Shown here in pieces: positions 24,862 to 33,525 of a DNA stretch of 64,000 bases. A model generated the notes under the pieces. It saw only the letters and a program-made list of their open reading frames with translations. It did no database searches and had not been told where the DNA came from. Source of the stretch: an uncultured Lentisphaeria bacterium (GTDB lineage: Bacteria; Verrucomicrobiota; Lentisphaeria; Victivallales; Victivallaceae); assembly GCA_949282965.1 (NCBI GenBank), contig CASDQW010000007.1:1-64000 (forward strand), read 5' to 3'. Each line of letters begins with the position of its first letter. Position 1 is the first letter of the stretch. A program made the translations under genes and the position numbers.

Positions 24862-25908
24862 TCACTGTTTTTCTGCCGATTGTGTTTCCTGCAGTTCTCC
24901 GGGAAGATAAATTCGTTCCGGCAGACGCCCGGGAGTCATGATCCGGGCGTGGCATTCCTCCAAGGCCCGGGCGCCGACGGTGCGCCAGTCGACGGAAATG
25001 GTCGGAAACACTGGGAAATCCGGATGCAACAGCCGTTTGCCGTCCAATCCGAGCACGACGCATTCCTCTTCGAGGGTTCTGTTGGTTGCTTTCCGAAGGG
25101 CCTGCGCACAGTCGAAAAGCAGATTGTCGGAGGCGAACCACCCGCCCTGCCCCCTGGGAAAGAGCTCTGCCCAGAGCGCCGGATTGCGTTCAGCCGCTTT
25201 CCGCAGTTCGGCAAAATCCAGCGGTTCGCAACGACCGCCGGCACGGCGCCAGGCGGCGGCGAAAATTTCAAAGCGTCGCCGGTAGGTTCCCGTCGATACC
25301 ATGACTGCCCGTACTGTTTTCAGATTGTGCCGCCGGAAAAAGCCCGTGGCGAGTTCCGCGGCGACGAAGGGGTCGATGTCCACGGTCGAAATCCGTCCCA
25401 GATCCGAATTGTCCATCATCACGCCGACACAGGGACGGTGTCGCGGCAGCATTCCGGCGCTGGCGTCCAGTTCACAGAGCAGAATCACGCCGGCACAGCC
25501 TTCGCTCAGTCGTTCCAGCAGGTCCCGGTCCAGGCAGCCCGGCGGCAGCTGGCACAACTGCAGATTCACCCCCCGCCGCGCCGTCTCTTCCCGGATGCCG
25601 CACAGCACGGTCGGATACAAACCGAATGTATCGCTGCGGATGGTGAAAACCGCGACGACCGGGTTGCCGTCGCAAGCGGGCGGTGTGGTGGCGGTGGCTA
25701 CGGAGATGCCGCTGCGCGGATGCTTTTGCAGCAGTCCCCGGCGGCAGAGTTCGTCGATGCCGCTTAATACGGTACCGTAGGAGAGGTGGAACTGCTGCTG
25801 CAGTTCGCGCAGCGAGGGAATCCGGCTGCCGCCGGGATAACGGCCGCAGACGATCTGTTCTTCCAGATAGGCGATCAGTCGATCTGATTTGCGCCCGGGG
25901 GACGGCAT
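24862..25908 (-). CDS. GntR-type helix-turn-helix regulator with LacI-like sugar-sensor domain
   Basis: The 348-residue regulator has a GntR winged helix at residues 8-75 (GGSRIPSLRELQQQFHLSYG, VLSGIDELCRRGLLQKHPRSG) joined to a periplasmic-binding-protein-like sensor (VVAVFTIRSDTFGLYPTVLCGI ... VVLGLDGKRLLHPDFPVFPTISVD). Such proteins, known from AraR-type repressors, bind a sugar and release their operators. The gene lies 40 bp upstream of the heparinase-like gene on the same strand and divergent from a GH4 glycosidase, so control of both is likely. A palindrome within its own promoter suggests autoregulation. The effector is unknown. Confidence 0.85.
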   Translation of the reverse strand: MPSPGRKSDRLIAYLEEQIVCGRYPGGSRIPSLRELQQQFHLSYGTVLSGIDELCRRGLLQKHPRSGISVATATTPPACDGNPVVAVFTIRSDTFGLYPTVLCGIREETARRGVNLQLCQLPPGCLDRDLLERLSEGCAGVILLCELDASAGMLPRHRPCVGVMMDNSDLGRISTVDIDPFVAAELATGFFRRHNLKTVRAVMVSTGTYRRRFEIFAAAWRRAGGRCEPLDFAELRKAAERNPALWAELFPRGQGGWFASDNLLFDCAQALRKATNRTLEEECVVLGLDGKRLLHPDFPVFPTISVDWRTVGARALEECHARIMTPGRLPERIYLPGELQETQSAEKQ

Positions 25909-26256
25909 GCGGTTTGCTCCTGTCGAAACGTATTTGATGATTAATTTTATATCAAAATTGATCAGATGTCAAGTCAAAAAAAACCTAAATTACAAAAAAA
26001 TAGCCAGAAAACTCCGTATTCAATCAACATGTGGCTGAGAAAAAGAAACGATAAAAAAATCAGATTAGATCAGATGGGCCCCGTTCCACCTTCGTTTTTT
26101 TCCCTACGCCATTCTGTGTCGGGGAAACCGGCGAGAGCACAAAAGTACCATTAATAGCAAAATACTACTCTTTACCCGCCTTCCTTTTCCGGCTCTATTA
26201 TAAGAGTCGATCCTGTTTTTCCCGAAAACAAGAAAACACCAGAAAAGAGGAAAAAA
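25909..26256. other. Divergent control region between the GntR-type regulator and GH4 genes
   Basis: This 348-bp AT-rich stretch has no gene. It holds the regulator promoter with an overlapping palindrome (25944-25972), a second GATCAGATG copy at 26069-26077 matching the one at 25960-25968, and a weak TATTAT (26197-26202) upstream of GH4 with no good -35 box at normal spacing. Confidence 0.5.
25944..25972 (-). promoter_or_regulatory. Promoter of the GntR-type regulator with embedded operator-like palindrome
   Basis: Minus strand: TTGACA (25967-25972), 17-bp spacer, TAAAAT (25944-25949). The spacer carries TATCAA-AA-TTGATC (25950-25963), an inverted repeat matching in 5 of 6 positions and well placed to block RNA polymerase. 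Confidence 0.6.
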
Positions 26257-27612
26257 ATGGTCAAGATCGCATTCATGGGGGCCGGCAGTACCGTATTCGC
26301 CAAGAACATTCTCGGAGACTGCATGTGCCGGGAGGCCCTGAAAGACGCCCACTTCGCGCTGTACGACATCGACGCCCAGCGGCTCCGGGAGTCGGAAATG
26401 ATGCTGACCGTGCTGAACCGGAACATCAACAACAATCGCGCGACCATTACCGCCCACTGCGGCGTCCGGTCCCGCAAGGCGGCGCTGCGCGGCGCGAATT
26501 TCGTGGTCAACGCCATTCAGGTGGGCGGTTATGAGCCGGCCACGGTTTCTGATTTCGAGATTCCCAAAAAATACGGCTTGCGTAAGACCATTGCCGACAC
26601 GCTGGGGATCGGCGGCATTTTCCGGGGGTTGCGGACGATTCCGGTAATGCTGGACTTCGCCCGGGACATGGAGGTGGTCTGCCCCGATGCGTGGCTGCTC
26701 AATTACACCAATCCGATGGCGATTCTGACGGGAGCGATGCTGCGCGCCACGCCGATCCGCACCGTCGGGCTCTGCCATTCCGTCCAGGTGGTCGGCCGGG
26801 CGCTGATGGAGGCCGCCGGCGTCTGGAACGAAGCCGAACATGAAGGAAAAATCCGGACCCGGGTCGCCGGAATCAATCACATGGCCTGGCTGCTCGACAT
26901 CCGGGACGAGAACGGGAAAGACCTTTATCCCGAGTTGAAGAAGAAGGCGTTCAAACGGCTGGACGCCTTCCGCCGCGCTCGGAACCCCGAGGCGAAATCC
27001 GGCGACATGGTGCGGGTGGAAATGATGCGCCGTTTCGGCTATTACATTACCGAATCGAGCGAACACAACGCGGAATATTCGCCGCTCTGGATCAAATCCC
27101 GTTACCCGGAACTGATCGCGGAATACAACATTCCGTTCGATGAGTATCCGAGACGCTGCATCCGGCAGATTGAAAACTGGAAGAAACAGTATCAGGAAAT
27201 CTGCGAAGACCCGCATCTTTCCCATACGCTCACCCACGAATACGGCTCCGCCATCATCAACGCCATCGTCACCAACACTCCCTGCCGGATCGGCGGCAAC
27301 GTCCTCAATCACGGCCTGATCACCAACCTGCCCGCCGAGGCGGTGGTGGAAGTGCCCTGTCTGGTGGACGCCGCCGGCGTTCAGGGAACGTTCGTCGGTG
27401 CGTTGCCGCAGCAGTGTGCCGCATTGAACCGGACCAACATCAACGTGCAGCTGCTTACGATTGAGGCGGCGCTGACCGGTAAACGCGAACACATTTACCA
27501 GGCGGCGATGCTGGATCCGCACACCGCCGCGGAGTTGTCGATCGACGACATCATCGCGCTGTGCGACGATCTGATTGCGGCGCACGGCAATCTTCTGCCG
27601 GCCTATCGCTGA
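26257..27612 (+). CDS. Glycoside hydrolase family 4 (alpha-galactosidase/6-phospho-glycosidase type)
   Basis: This 451-residue GH4 enzyme uses NAD and a divalent metal to cleave glycosides by redox-assisted elimination in the cytoplasm. It has the NAD loop IAFMGAGSTVFAKNILGD, NYTNPMAILTGAM, the metal-binding Cys-His region GLCHSVQ and INHMAWLLDI. These match MelA-like alpha-galactosidases better than the 6-phospho-beta-glucosidases, but specificity is not certain. GAGG lies 7 bp before the ATG. No PTS or permease gene is adjacent. Confidence 0.9.
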   Translation: MVKIAFMGAGSTVFAKNILGDCMCREALKDAHFALYDIDAQRLRESEMMLTVLNRNINNNRATITAHCGVRSRKAALRGANFVVNAIQVGGYEPATVSDFEIPKKYGLRKTIADTLGIGGIFRGLRTIPVMLDFARDMEVVCPDAWLLNYTNPMAILTGAMLRATPIRTVGLCHSVQVVGRALMEAAGVWNEAEHEGKIRTRVAGINHMAWLLDIRDENGKDLYPELKKKAFKRLDAFRRARNPEAKSGDMVRVEMMRRFGYYITESSEHNAEYSPLWIKSRYPELIAEYNIPFDEYPRRCIRQIENWKKQYQEICEDPHLSHTLTHEYGSAIINAIVTNTPCRIGGNVLNHGLITNLPAEAVVEVPCLVDAAGVQGTFVGALPQQCAALNRTNINVQLLTIEAALTGKREHIYQAAMLDPHTAAELSIDDIIALCDDLIAAHGNLLPAYR

Positions 27613-27638
27613 CCTGAAAAATTCGGTCCCTCCGAACT

Positions 27639-27664
27639 CCTTTCCCCTTTTGCGGGGGGAAAGG
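27639..27664. terminator. Hairpin between the convergent GH4 and mfd genes
   Basis: A 9-bp stem, CCTTTCCCC/GGGGAAAGG, with an eight-base loop lies between the two stop codons. Neither side has a good T run, so it is only a possible bidirectional terminator. Confidence 0.4.
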
Positions 27665-27679
27665 GGAAAAGGAAACGGA

Positions 27680-30600
27680 TCAGGATTCCCGGGCCCGGCG
27701 CAGCAGATCCCGCAGAATCGCCAGCCGCAGCGCCGGCGGGTTGGACGGATCGATGGTCGGGATCAGTCCGTTCCGGCGGTAGATGCCCCGACCGTTCTGC
27801 AGCAATACCCTGCCCTCCGCGACGGTCAGCGAATCGTAGCCGGCCAGCGCGGTGAGAATGTTCAACCGCCGCCACTGCAGCAGATTTTCCACCGGTTCCG
27901 GCAGCGGCCCGTAACGGTCCTCCAGTTCCCGGCGGAAATCCTCCAGCGCTTCCTCGCTGTTGAGGGTATTGAGGCGCCGGTAGGCGGCGAGGCGCGGGCG
28001 GACGCCGTCGATGTAACCGGGCGGAATGCCGGCGGCCAGCATGCCGTCGGGCGCCTTGTGGCCGTACACCAGAAAGTCCAGCGTGACCTCCGCCGCCGGC
28101 AGGAATCCGGTGGATTCTCCGCGCAGGGCGGCGACTTCGGCTTTGAGCAGCCGACAGTAGAGGTCGAAGCCGATCACATTCAGGTGGCCGCTCTGTTCCT
28201 GGCCGAGGATGTTGCCGGACCCGCGGATTTCCAGGTCCCGCAGGGCCAGTTGAAAGCCCGAGCCGAGCTGGGAACAGCGCCGGATCGCGGCAATGCGCTT
28301 GCGTGCGTCGCTGGAAATCAGTTCACTGGGCGGCAGCAGCAAATACGCGTAGGCCTGATGGTTGCGTCTGCCCACCCGTCCCCGCAGCTGATAGAGCTCG
28401 GCCAGTCCGAACCGGTCGGCGCGTTCGATGATGATAGTGTTGGCATTGGGAATGTCCAGACCCGATTCGACAATCGTGCTGCAGACCAGACAGTCGATTT
28501 TTCCTTCCAGAAACGCGGTCATGGCGCGGCTCAGTTCCGTCTCCGGCAGCTGACCATGGGCGATGCCGAAACGGACGCCGGGCAGCAGTTCCGCCAGGTG
28601 GTCGCGGCACCGTTCGATGGTTTTGACCCGGTTGTGCAGATAATACACCTGTCCGCCCCGTTCCAGCTCCGTCCGGATGGCGGCGGTGATCACGGCATCA
28701 TCTTCCGGAGCGACGATGGTTTTGACCGGCAGCCGGAAACGGGGGGCGGTCTGGAGTGTGCTCAAGTCGCGCGCTCCCGCCATCGCCAGATACAGTGTTC
28801 GGGGAATCGGCGTGGCGGACATGGTCAGAATGTCCACTTCCGTGCGCATCCGGCGCAAGGTTTCCTTCTGTTTGACGCCGAAACGCTGTTCTTCGTCAAT
28901 CACGACCAGACCGAGGTTTTTGAACTGCACCTCGCGGCTGCAGAGGCGGTGGGTTCCGATGACGATGTCCACGCCGCCGGAACGCAGGCGGGCCAGCACC
29001 GCCGCCTGTTCCTGCGGCGTCTGAAACCGACTGAGGCATTCGATCATCACGGGAAATTCCGCGAAACGCTCCCGGAACGAATAGAAATGCTGCTGCGCCA
29101 GCACAGTGGTCGGCGCCAGCACCGCCACCTGAAAACCGGCGGAAACGGCTTTAAACGCGGCCCGCATCGCCAGCTCGGTTTTGCCGTAGCCGACGTCGCC
29201 GCAGAGCAACCGGTCCATCGGACGGGGGCGTTCCATGTCCGCCTTGATTTCCCGGGTGGAGCGTTTCTGGTCGGGGGTGTCGGAATAGGGGAACGCGCCT
29301 TCGAACAGGCGGTTTTCCAGGGAGTCGGGGGGGAAGGCGATACCGGGTGACGCTTCACGCACCGCCTGAAGGCGGAGCATATCGGCGGCATAGGCGCGTA
29401 CGGCCCGCCCGGCGGCGGCCTTGTCATTGTTCCAGCGGCTGCCGCCGAGGCGATGCAGCCGGACCCGCCCCGCCGCGCCGAGGTATCGGCTGACCTGATC
29501 GGCCTGATTTAACGGGACGTACAGCAGGGCGCCGTCTTGAAATTCCAGTTTCATGGCCTCCCGGCGGATGCCGCGGTTTTCCGCTTCGACGATGCCGCGG
29601 AAGAGACAGATCCCGTGCTGAAGGTGCACGGCGTAATCCCCTTCGTCCAGATCCGCCAGAAGCCGATGTTCGCCGGTTTCGAGCGTTTCCGGCAGGGGCG
29701 TCGGCGCCGCGTCCTCGCGATTTTCCGCGACGGCGGCCGGACGCTGAAACGCATTGACGGTAAATAATTCCCGCTCGGTCAACAGGACCAGTTTCCGGTC
29801 CGGAAAGAGATAGCCGCACCCGGGATCGGCCTGGATCAGCTGCAATGCGGGATGGTGGAGCTGGTGGGCATCGCACCACTGCTTGAGGTGGTGGAGTTTT
29901 TCCTGACCGGGCGCGGCGAGGCAGACAAGGTACCCGCCGTCCAGCCACTGATGCAGCTGCGTGAACAGAAGATCCCGCATCAGTTCCAGGGCACCGAATC
30001 GCAGTTCCGGCGGCAGTTCTCCGCCCAGGTGAGCGAGCGGAGGGTAACACCCCGCGGGGACGGCTTCCGGCGGGACGGCGGTTTCCGCCGGAGAGGTGAA
30101 CTGGGTCCAGTTGCCGGCCTGTTCCGCCCGTTGCCGAATGGTTTCGACGCGTTGGATGGTGTCATCGTCCGCGTATTTCTCCAATCGATCGCGGCATTCC
30201 GTCGGATGCAGCAGCACCATCCGGCAGGCTTCCGGCGGCCAGTAGTCGAAGAAGTCGCTTTTCTCCGCGGTCTGCCGCAGGGCGTCGGCGGACGGGTGAG
30301 GGGCGATGATCCGGTAATCGGTGACCGGGCCGGTGGAACGCTGTGTTTCCGGATTGAAAAGACGCATGGAATCGATCTCGTCACCGAAGAATTCCAGTCG
30401 GCAGGGAGCCGGATGCGCCGGTGAAAACACGTCGATGATGCCGCCGCGCCGGGAAAACTCGCCGGAGATGGTGACTTCCAGTTCGTCATCGTAATCCAGG
30501 GCCACCAGTTTTTCCAGCAGCTCCTGCTGCGAAATTCGGTCTCCGGTATGCAATGTGAAGGCGGCCCGGCTGGTTCGCTCCGGCGTTGGTGCGGCCGCGG

Positions 30601-30952
30601 TCAGTGCGTGAATGCTGGCAATCAGAATATCCGGCGGATTTTCCAGCGATTCCAGCAGAATATCGGCCCGGCGGCTTTCCCCGCCGGAGACGATGAGGCG
30701 CCCCCGGACCGTTTCCGGAAGATGGCGGATTTTCAGGCCGCAGCCGAGTTCCGCGTTCAGCGCCGCCATTTCGGCCGCGAGTTGTTCCGCCGCCGCCAGA
30801 TCCGAGGTCGCGACCAGCAGCGGCCGGCCGCGATGGGTCAATGCCTCCCGCAGCAGCGGCGCGGCGGCAGCCGCCGCGTCAACGCCGGCAAGCGGGCCTG
30901 AAACGGGGCTGTGGAGATAACCCAGCAGGTTTTTTTTCCAGTTTTTCAACAA
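27680..30952 (-). CDS. mfd: Transcription-repair coupling factor
   Basis: This 1090-residue translocase removes RNA polymerase stalled at lesions and recruits UvrA. It shows the UvrB-like N-terminal region (SGEFSRRGGIIDVFSP), the CarD-like RNA polymerase interaction domain (EGDYAVHLQHGICLFRGIVE), the ATPase motif LLCGDVGYGKTELAMRAAFK, Walker B-type DEEQRFGVKQKE, and motif VI-type QLRGRVGRR followed by the TRCF C-terminal domain. It is slightly shorter than the E. coli protein (1148). Its start lies 180 bp from the divergent sigma factor gene. Confidence 0.96.
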   Translation of the reverse strand: MLKNWKKNLLGYLHSPVSGPLAGVDAAAAAAPLLREALTHRGRPLLVATSDLAAAEQLAAEMAALNAELGCGLKIRHLPETVRGRLIVSGGESRRADILLESLENPPDILIASIHALTAAAPTPERTSRAAFTLHTGDRISQQELLEKLVALDYDDELEVTISGEFSRRGGIIDVFSPAHPAPCRLEFFGDEIDSMRLFNPETQRSTGPVTDYRIIAPHPSADALRQTAEKSDFFDYWPPEACRMVLLHPTECRDRLEKYADDDTIQRVETIRQRAEQAGNWTQFTSPAETAVPPEAVPAGCYPPLAHLGGELPPELRFGALELMRDLLFTQLHQWLDGGYLVCLAAPGQEKLHHLKQWCDAHQLHHPALQLIQADPGCGYLFPDRKLVLLTERELFTVNAFQRPAAVAENREDAAPTPLPETLETGEHRLLADLDEGDYAVHLQHGICLFRGIVEAENRGIRREAMKLEFQDGALLYVPLNQADQVSRYLGAAGRVRLHRLGGSRWNNDKAAAGRAVRAYAADMLRLQAVREASPGIAFPPDSLENRLFEGAFPYSDTPDQKRSTREIKADMERPRPMDRLLCGDVGYGKTELAMRAAFKAVSAGFQVAVLAPTTVLAQQHFYSFRERFAEFPVMIECLSRFQTPQEQAAVLARLRSGGVDIVIGTHRLCSREVQFKNLGLVVIDEEQRFGVKQKETLRRMRTEVDILTMSATPIPRTLYLAMAGARDLSTLQTAPRFRLPVKTIVAPEDDAVITAAIRTELERGGQVYYLHNRVKTIERCRDHLAELLPGVRFGIAHGQLPETELSRAMTAFLEGKIDCLVCSTIVESGLDIPNANTIIIERADRFGLAELYQLRGRVGRRNHQAYAYLLLPPSELISSDARKRIAAIRRCSQLGSGFQLALRDLEIRGSGNILGQEQSGHLNVIGFDLYCRLLKAEVAALRGESTGFLPAAEVTLDFLVYGHKAPDGMLAAGIPPGYIDGVRPRLAAYRRLNTLNSEEALEDFRRELEDRYGPLPEPVENLLQWRRLNILTALAGYDSLTVAEGRVLLQNGRGIYRRNGLIPTIDPSNPPALRLAILRDLLRRARES

Positions 30953-30958
30953 AATATT

Positions 30959-30986
30959 TTGATTTTTTCAGTTTTTATGTTATAGT
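30959..30986 (+). promoter_or_regulatory. Possible promoter of the sigma-70 gene
   Basis: TTGATT (30959-30964), 16-bp spacer, TATAGT (30981-30986). The leader to the ATG would be about 140 nt and contains an 8-bp CCGGATTT/AAATCCGG hairpin (31053-31093). Confidence 0.5.
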
Positions 30987-31133
30987 AAATAGATTATACG
31001 GAGTAGTGTGTCTGGGTGCCGGGCTTCTGGCCGGTGCCACTCATAATGTACGCCGGATTTGTTTTTTTTACAGTGTCAAGATGAAAAATCCGGGGTATTT
31101 ACTTTTTTGTTGAGGGAATACGGAGCGGCAGGC

Positions 31134-32396
31134 ATGGCGGAAAAAAAAGCAACTTCCAGGGCAAAGAGCGTGACGAAAGCCGAGGAGATGGTGGCGACGG
31201 AAGCCGAAGCGGCAGCGGTTGCCGTCCCCGGTTCTGAAAAACGCGCCGCCGGATCCGGGAAAAAAAGCAGGTCCGCGGGGAAAAAGGCTCCGGCTGAAGT
31301 GGAAGCTGCAGGGAAGCTGGACTCTGCCGCTGTTCTCCCCGCCGGCGCCCCTGTCGAGGCCGGGAATGAGCCGGCGGAGATGGCGGAGATGGCGGAGGTG
31401 GCGGTTGCCCCCCGGGATCATGAACTTGTATTGCCGCCGGACCGGCCGGAAAAGGTGCGTCGCAAAAGCGCTGTCGGCTCCACGCCGGAACACCCGCGTA
31501 CCAAACGGGAAAAAGATACGGCCCGGCGTACCGCGCTGGATTCCAAGGTGACTTCCGGTTCGAAAAACGATACGATGAAGGTCTACATGACCGAGATTGC
31601 TCAGATTTCGCTGGTGTCCAAGAAGGAAGAGGCGGATCTGGCCGAGGCCATCCACGGCGATAATGAAGACCGCCACGAAGAAGCCCGGGCGACGCTGATC
31701 AAGGCGAATTTGCGGCTGGTGGTGAAGATCGCCCACGATTTCAAGGGCTTGGGGCTGCCGTTGCTGGATTTGATTTCCGAGGGGAACATCGGTCTGATGC
31801 GTGCGGTGGAAAAGTTCGACCCGGCGAAAGGTGCTAAATTCAGTTCCTACGCCGCATGGTGGATCAAGCAGTCCATGCGCCGGGCGCTGGCGAACCAGAG
31901 CCGGACGATCCGCATCCCGGTGCAGTCGGCGGGCAAGATCAACAAGATCAAATCGGTGCGCATGAAGTTGACGGAAGAACTCGGTCGCGATCCCACCGAT
32001 GCGGAAATTGCTGAGCATCTGGATTTTTCGGAGCGGACCGTGGCGGGGCTCCGGCTGGCGGATCTGCGGACTTTTTCTCTGCATGACCCGATTCAGCAGG
32101 GGGAAGAAGGCGAATTTCAGGACATCATTCCCGACCGTCACGCCATGACGCCGGATCAGATTCTCGGCGATGTGGAATCGGTCTACCGTCTGATGGATCT
32201 GCTGGAAAAGCTGGAAGACCGGGAACGGAAGATTTTGGAAATGCGCTTCGGCTTGCGCGGCAACCGCCCCCTGACGCTGGAAGAGGTCAGCCAGGAAATC
32301 GGCAGGACCCGCGAACGGGTGCGCCAGATTCAGAACCAGGCGCTTTCCAAATTGAAATCATTGCTTGTGGACGAGGCCGGATTTGCCGCGGATTGA
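31134..32396 (+). CDS. rpoD: Sigma-70 family RNA polymerase sigma factor (primary-type)
   Basis: The 420-residue sigma factor carries regions 1.2 to 4: [20 protein letters not shown] (1.2), [20 protein letters not shown] and [20 protein letters not shown] (2), region 3 ([16 protein letters not shown]), and [20 protein letters not shown] (region 4 helix-turn-helix). The first 145 residues are not sigma region 1.1 but a low-complexity Lys/Ala/Glu-rich extension, probably disordered. GGAG precedes the ATG by 8 bp. It may be the housekeeping factor or a close group 2 paralogue; the symbol reflects the family. bS21 follows 57 bp downstream. Confidence 0.85.
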   Translation: MAEKKATSRAKSVTKAEEMVATEAEAAAVAVPGSEKRAAGSGKKSRSAGKKAPAEVEAAGKLDSAAVLPAGAPVEAGNEPAEMAEMAEVAVAPRDHELVLPPDRPEKVRRKSAVGSTPEHPRTKREKDTARRTALDSKVTSGSKNDTMKVYMTEIAQISLVSKKEEADLAEAIHGDNEDRHEEARATLIKANLRLVVKIAHDFKGLGLPLLDLISEGNIGLMRAVEKFDPAKGAKFSSYAAWWIKQSMRRALANQSRTIRIPVQSAGKINKIKSVRMKLTEELGRDPTDAEIAEHLDFSERTVAGLRLADLRTFSLHDPIQQGEEGEFQDIIPDRHAMTPDQILGDVESVYRLMDLLEKLEDRERKILEMRFGLRGNRPLTLEEVSQEIGRTRERVRQIQNQALSKLKSLLVDEAGFAAD

Positions 32397-32453
32397 GCCG
32401 CAGCGTTTTCCGGAGAATCAATAATCATCAACCGGTGCAAAGGAGGTGAGATC

Positions 32454-32621
32454 ATGGATACCGAAGTTCGCGTCAAAAAAGGCGAAGCCATCGAACGCGC
32501 GTTGCGCCGGCTGAAGAAAAAGCTTGACAAAGAAGGCACGCTGAAAGAACTCCGCAATCGGCGTCATTACGAAAAGCCGAGCGAAGTCAAACGCCGCGAA
32601 GCCAAACAGCGGCATCGCTGA
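32454..32621 (+). CDS. rpsU: Small ribosomal subunit protein bS21
   Basis: This 55-residue basic protein starts MDTEVRVKKGEAIERALRRL, continues with a Lys-rich helix and ELRNRRHYEKPSEVKRREA, matching bS21, which binds the 30S platform near the anti-Shine-Dalgarno end of 16S rRNA. The ribosome site AAAGGAGGTGA is an almost perfect complement of that rRNA end. It is shorter than E. coli bS21 (71) because the C-terminal tail is missing, which is common outside proteobacteria. It is followed by a strong terminator. Confidence 0.93.
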   Translation: MDTEVRVKKGEAIERALRRLKKKLDKEGTLKELRNRRHYEKPSEVKRREAKQRHR

Positions 32622-32640
32622 GGTCCGGCTTTTGCAGGAA

Positions 32641-32674
32641 AAACACCGGGGAGCATTTCCCGGTGTTTTTTTTT
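32641..32674 (+). terminator. Rho-independent terminator of rpsU
   Basis: AAACACCGGG/CCCGGTGTTT (32641-32650, 32659-32668) with an eight-base loop and a long T run, 19 bp past the stop. Confidence 0.92.
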
Positions 32675-32678
32675 GCCG

Positions 32679-32744
32679 ACTGGAAGATCCGAAGAAAAAA
32701 TTCTGGGGGGGAAAGCGCTTTTGCTTTTCCCCGGACCTTCCAGT
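32679..32744. repeat. Imperfect nested inverted repeat
   Basis: Outer arms ACTGGAAGATCCG (32679-32691) and CGGACCTTCCAGT (32732-32744) match with one mismatch. Inside, GGGGAAAGC (32708-32716) pairs with GCTTTTCCCC (32723-32732) with one bulge. It begins directly after the rpsU terminator. Confidence 0.6.
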
Positions 32745-32873
32745 TCATTTGCAAAAAAAGGCAGTGTGCCTTTGAGGACTACAGAAAAAAACGGAAAAGC
32801 CCGGCAGTCATTATGACGGAAGAAACCCCGGATTGAATATGTATTGTATTGATAATCAAGTGATTCCATAAAT

Positions 32874-32897
32874 CCGTCATTTTCTGGAAAATGACGG
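32874..32897. terminator. Perfect 11-bp hairpin downstream of the TsaC-type gene
   Basis: CCGTCATTTTC/GAAAATGACGG with a two-base centre, 53 bp past the minus-strand stop at 32950. The following T run is weak (ATTTAT), so its terminator role is tentative. Confidence 0.45.
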
Positions 32898-32949
32898 GTT
32901 CTCTCGTCGTTTCCCCCCGGGGCGTTTCCGTGCAGGAATCGCTGGGGGC

Positions 32950-33525
32950 TCAGAGCTTCAAGGCTCCCTGTCGGAGAATGCGGGGCGTGGCGCCCGTGGC
33001 GTCCACTACAGTGGATGCCAGCGCTCCCGGTGCAATGGCGCCGCCGTCTATGACCAGGTCCGGTTCTCCGCGCAATTGCGCCAGCGCTTCAGCGACCGTC
33101 AGGACATTCGGCTGTCCGGAAAGATTGGCGCTGGTGGACGCCAGCGGGAAATCCAGCTCCCGCAGCAGCTTCAGGATGAACGGATGATCCGGGATCCGGA
33201 ACCCCACGGTTCCGCCGTCCAGCCCCGGCGCGATGATGGTAATGGGGCCGGGACAATACTTTTCCGCCAGCATTGCCGGCAGACCTTCTAGCCTGACGCC
33301 GTCAAGCTTCCGCCAGTCCGCGGTGAAAAGGGCCAGCGGCTTGGACGCTTCCCGGTGCTTGAGTTCGTAGATCCGTTTACGGGCCGTTTCGTCCGCAGCC
33401 CGGCAAACCAGACCGTACACTGTTTCTGTCGGGACCAGCACCACGGTTCCCGGACGGCGCAATACCGCCGCGGCTTCCGCCACCGCCGCCTCACAATCAG
33501 CAAACAACTGCAGACACCGGGTCAT
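32950..33525 (-). CDS. tsaC: L-threonylcarbamoyladenylate synthase (TsaC/Sua5/YrdC family)
   Basis: The 191-residue protein matches the YrdC-like family that makes threonylcarbamoyl-AMP for t6A37 of ANN-decoding tRNAs. Visible parts are VVLVPTETVYGLVC, YELKHREASKPLALF (ATP/threonine site Lys-Arg), CPGPITIIAP, and ASTSANLSGQP. It lacks the extra Sua5 domain. Its ATG overlaps the stop of the symporter gene by 4 bases, so it is translationally coupled to that membrane protein, an odd functional pairing. Confidence 0.92.
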   Translation of the reverse strand: MTRCLQLFADCEAAVAEAAAVLRRPGTVVLVPTETVYGLVCRAADETARKRIYELKHREASKPLALFTADWRKLDGVRLEGLPAMLAEKYCPGPITIIAPGLDGGTVGFRIPDHPFILKLLRELDFPLASTSANLSGQPNVLTVAEALAQLRGEPDLVIDGGAIAPGALASTVVDATGATPRILRQGALKL

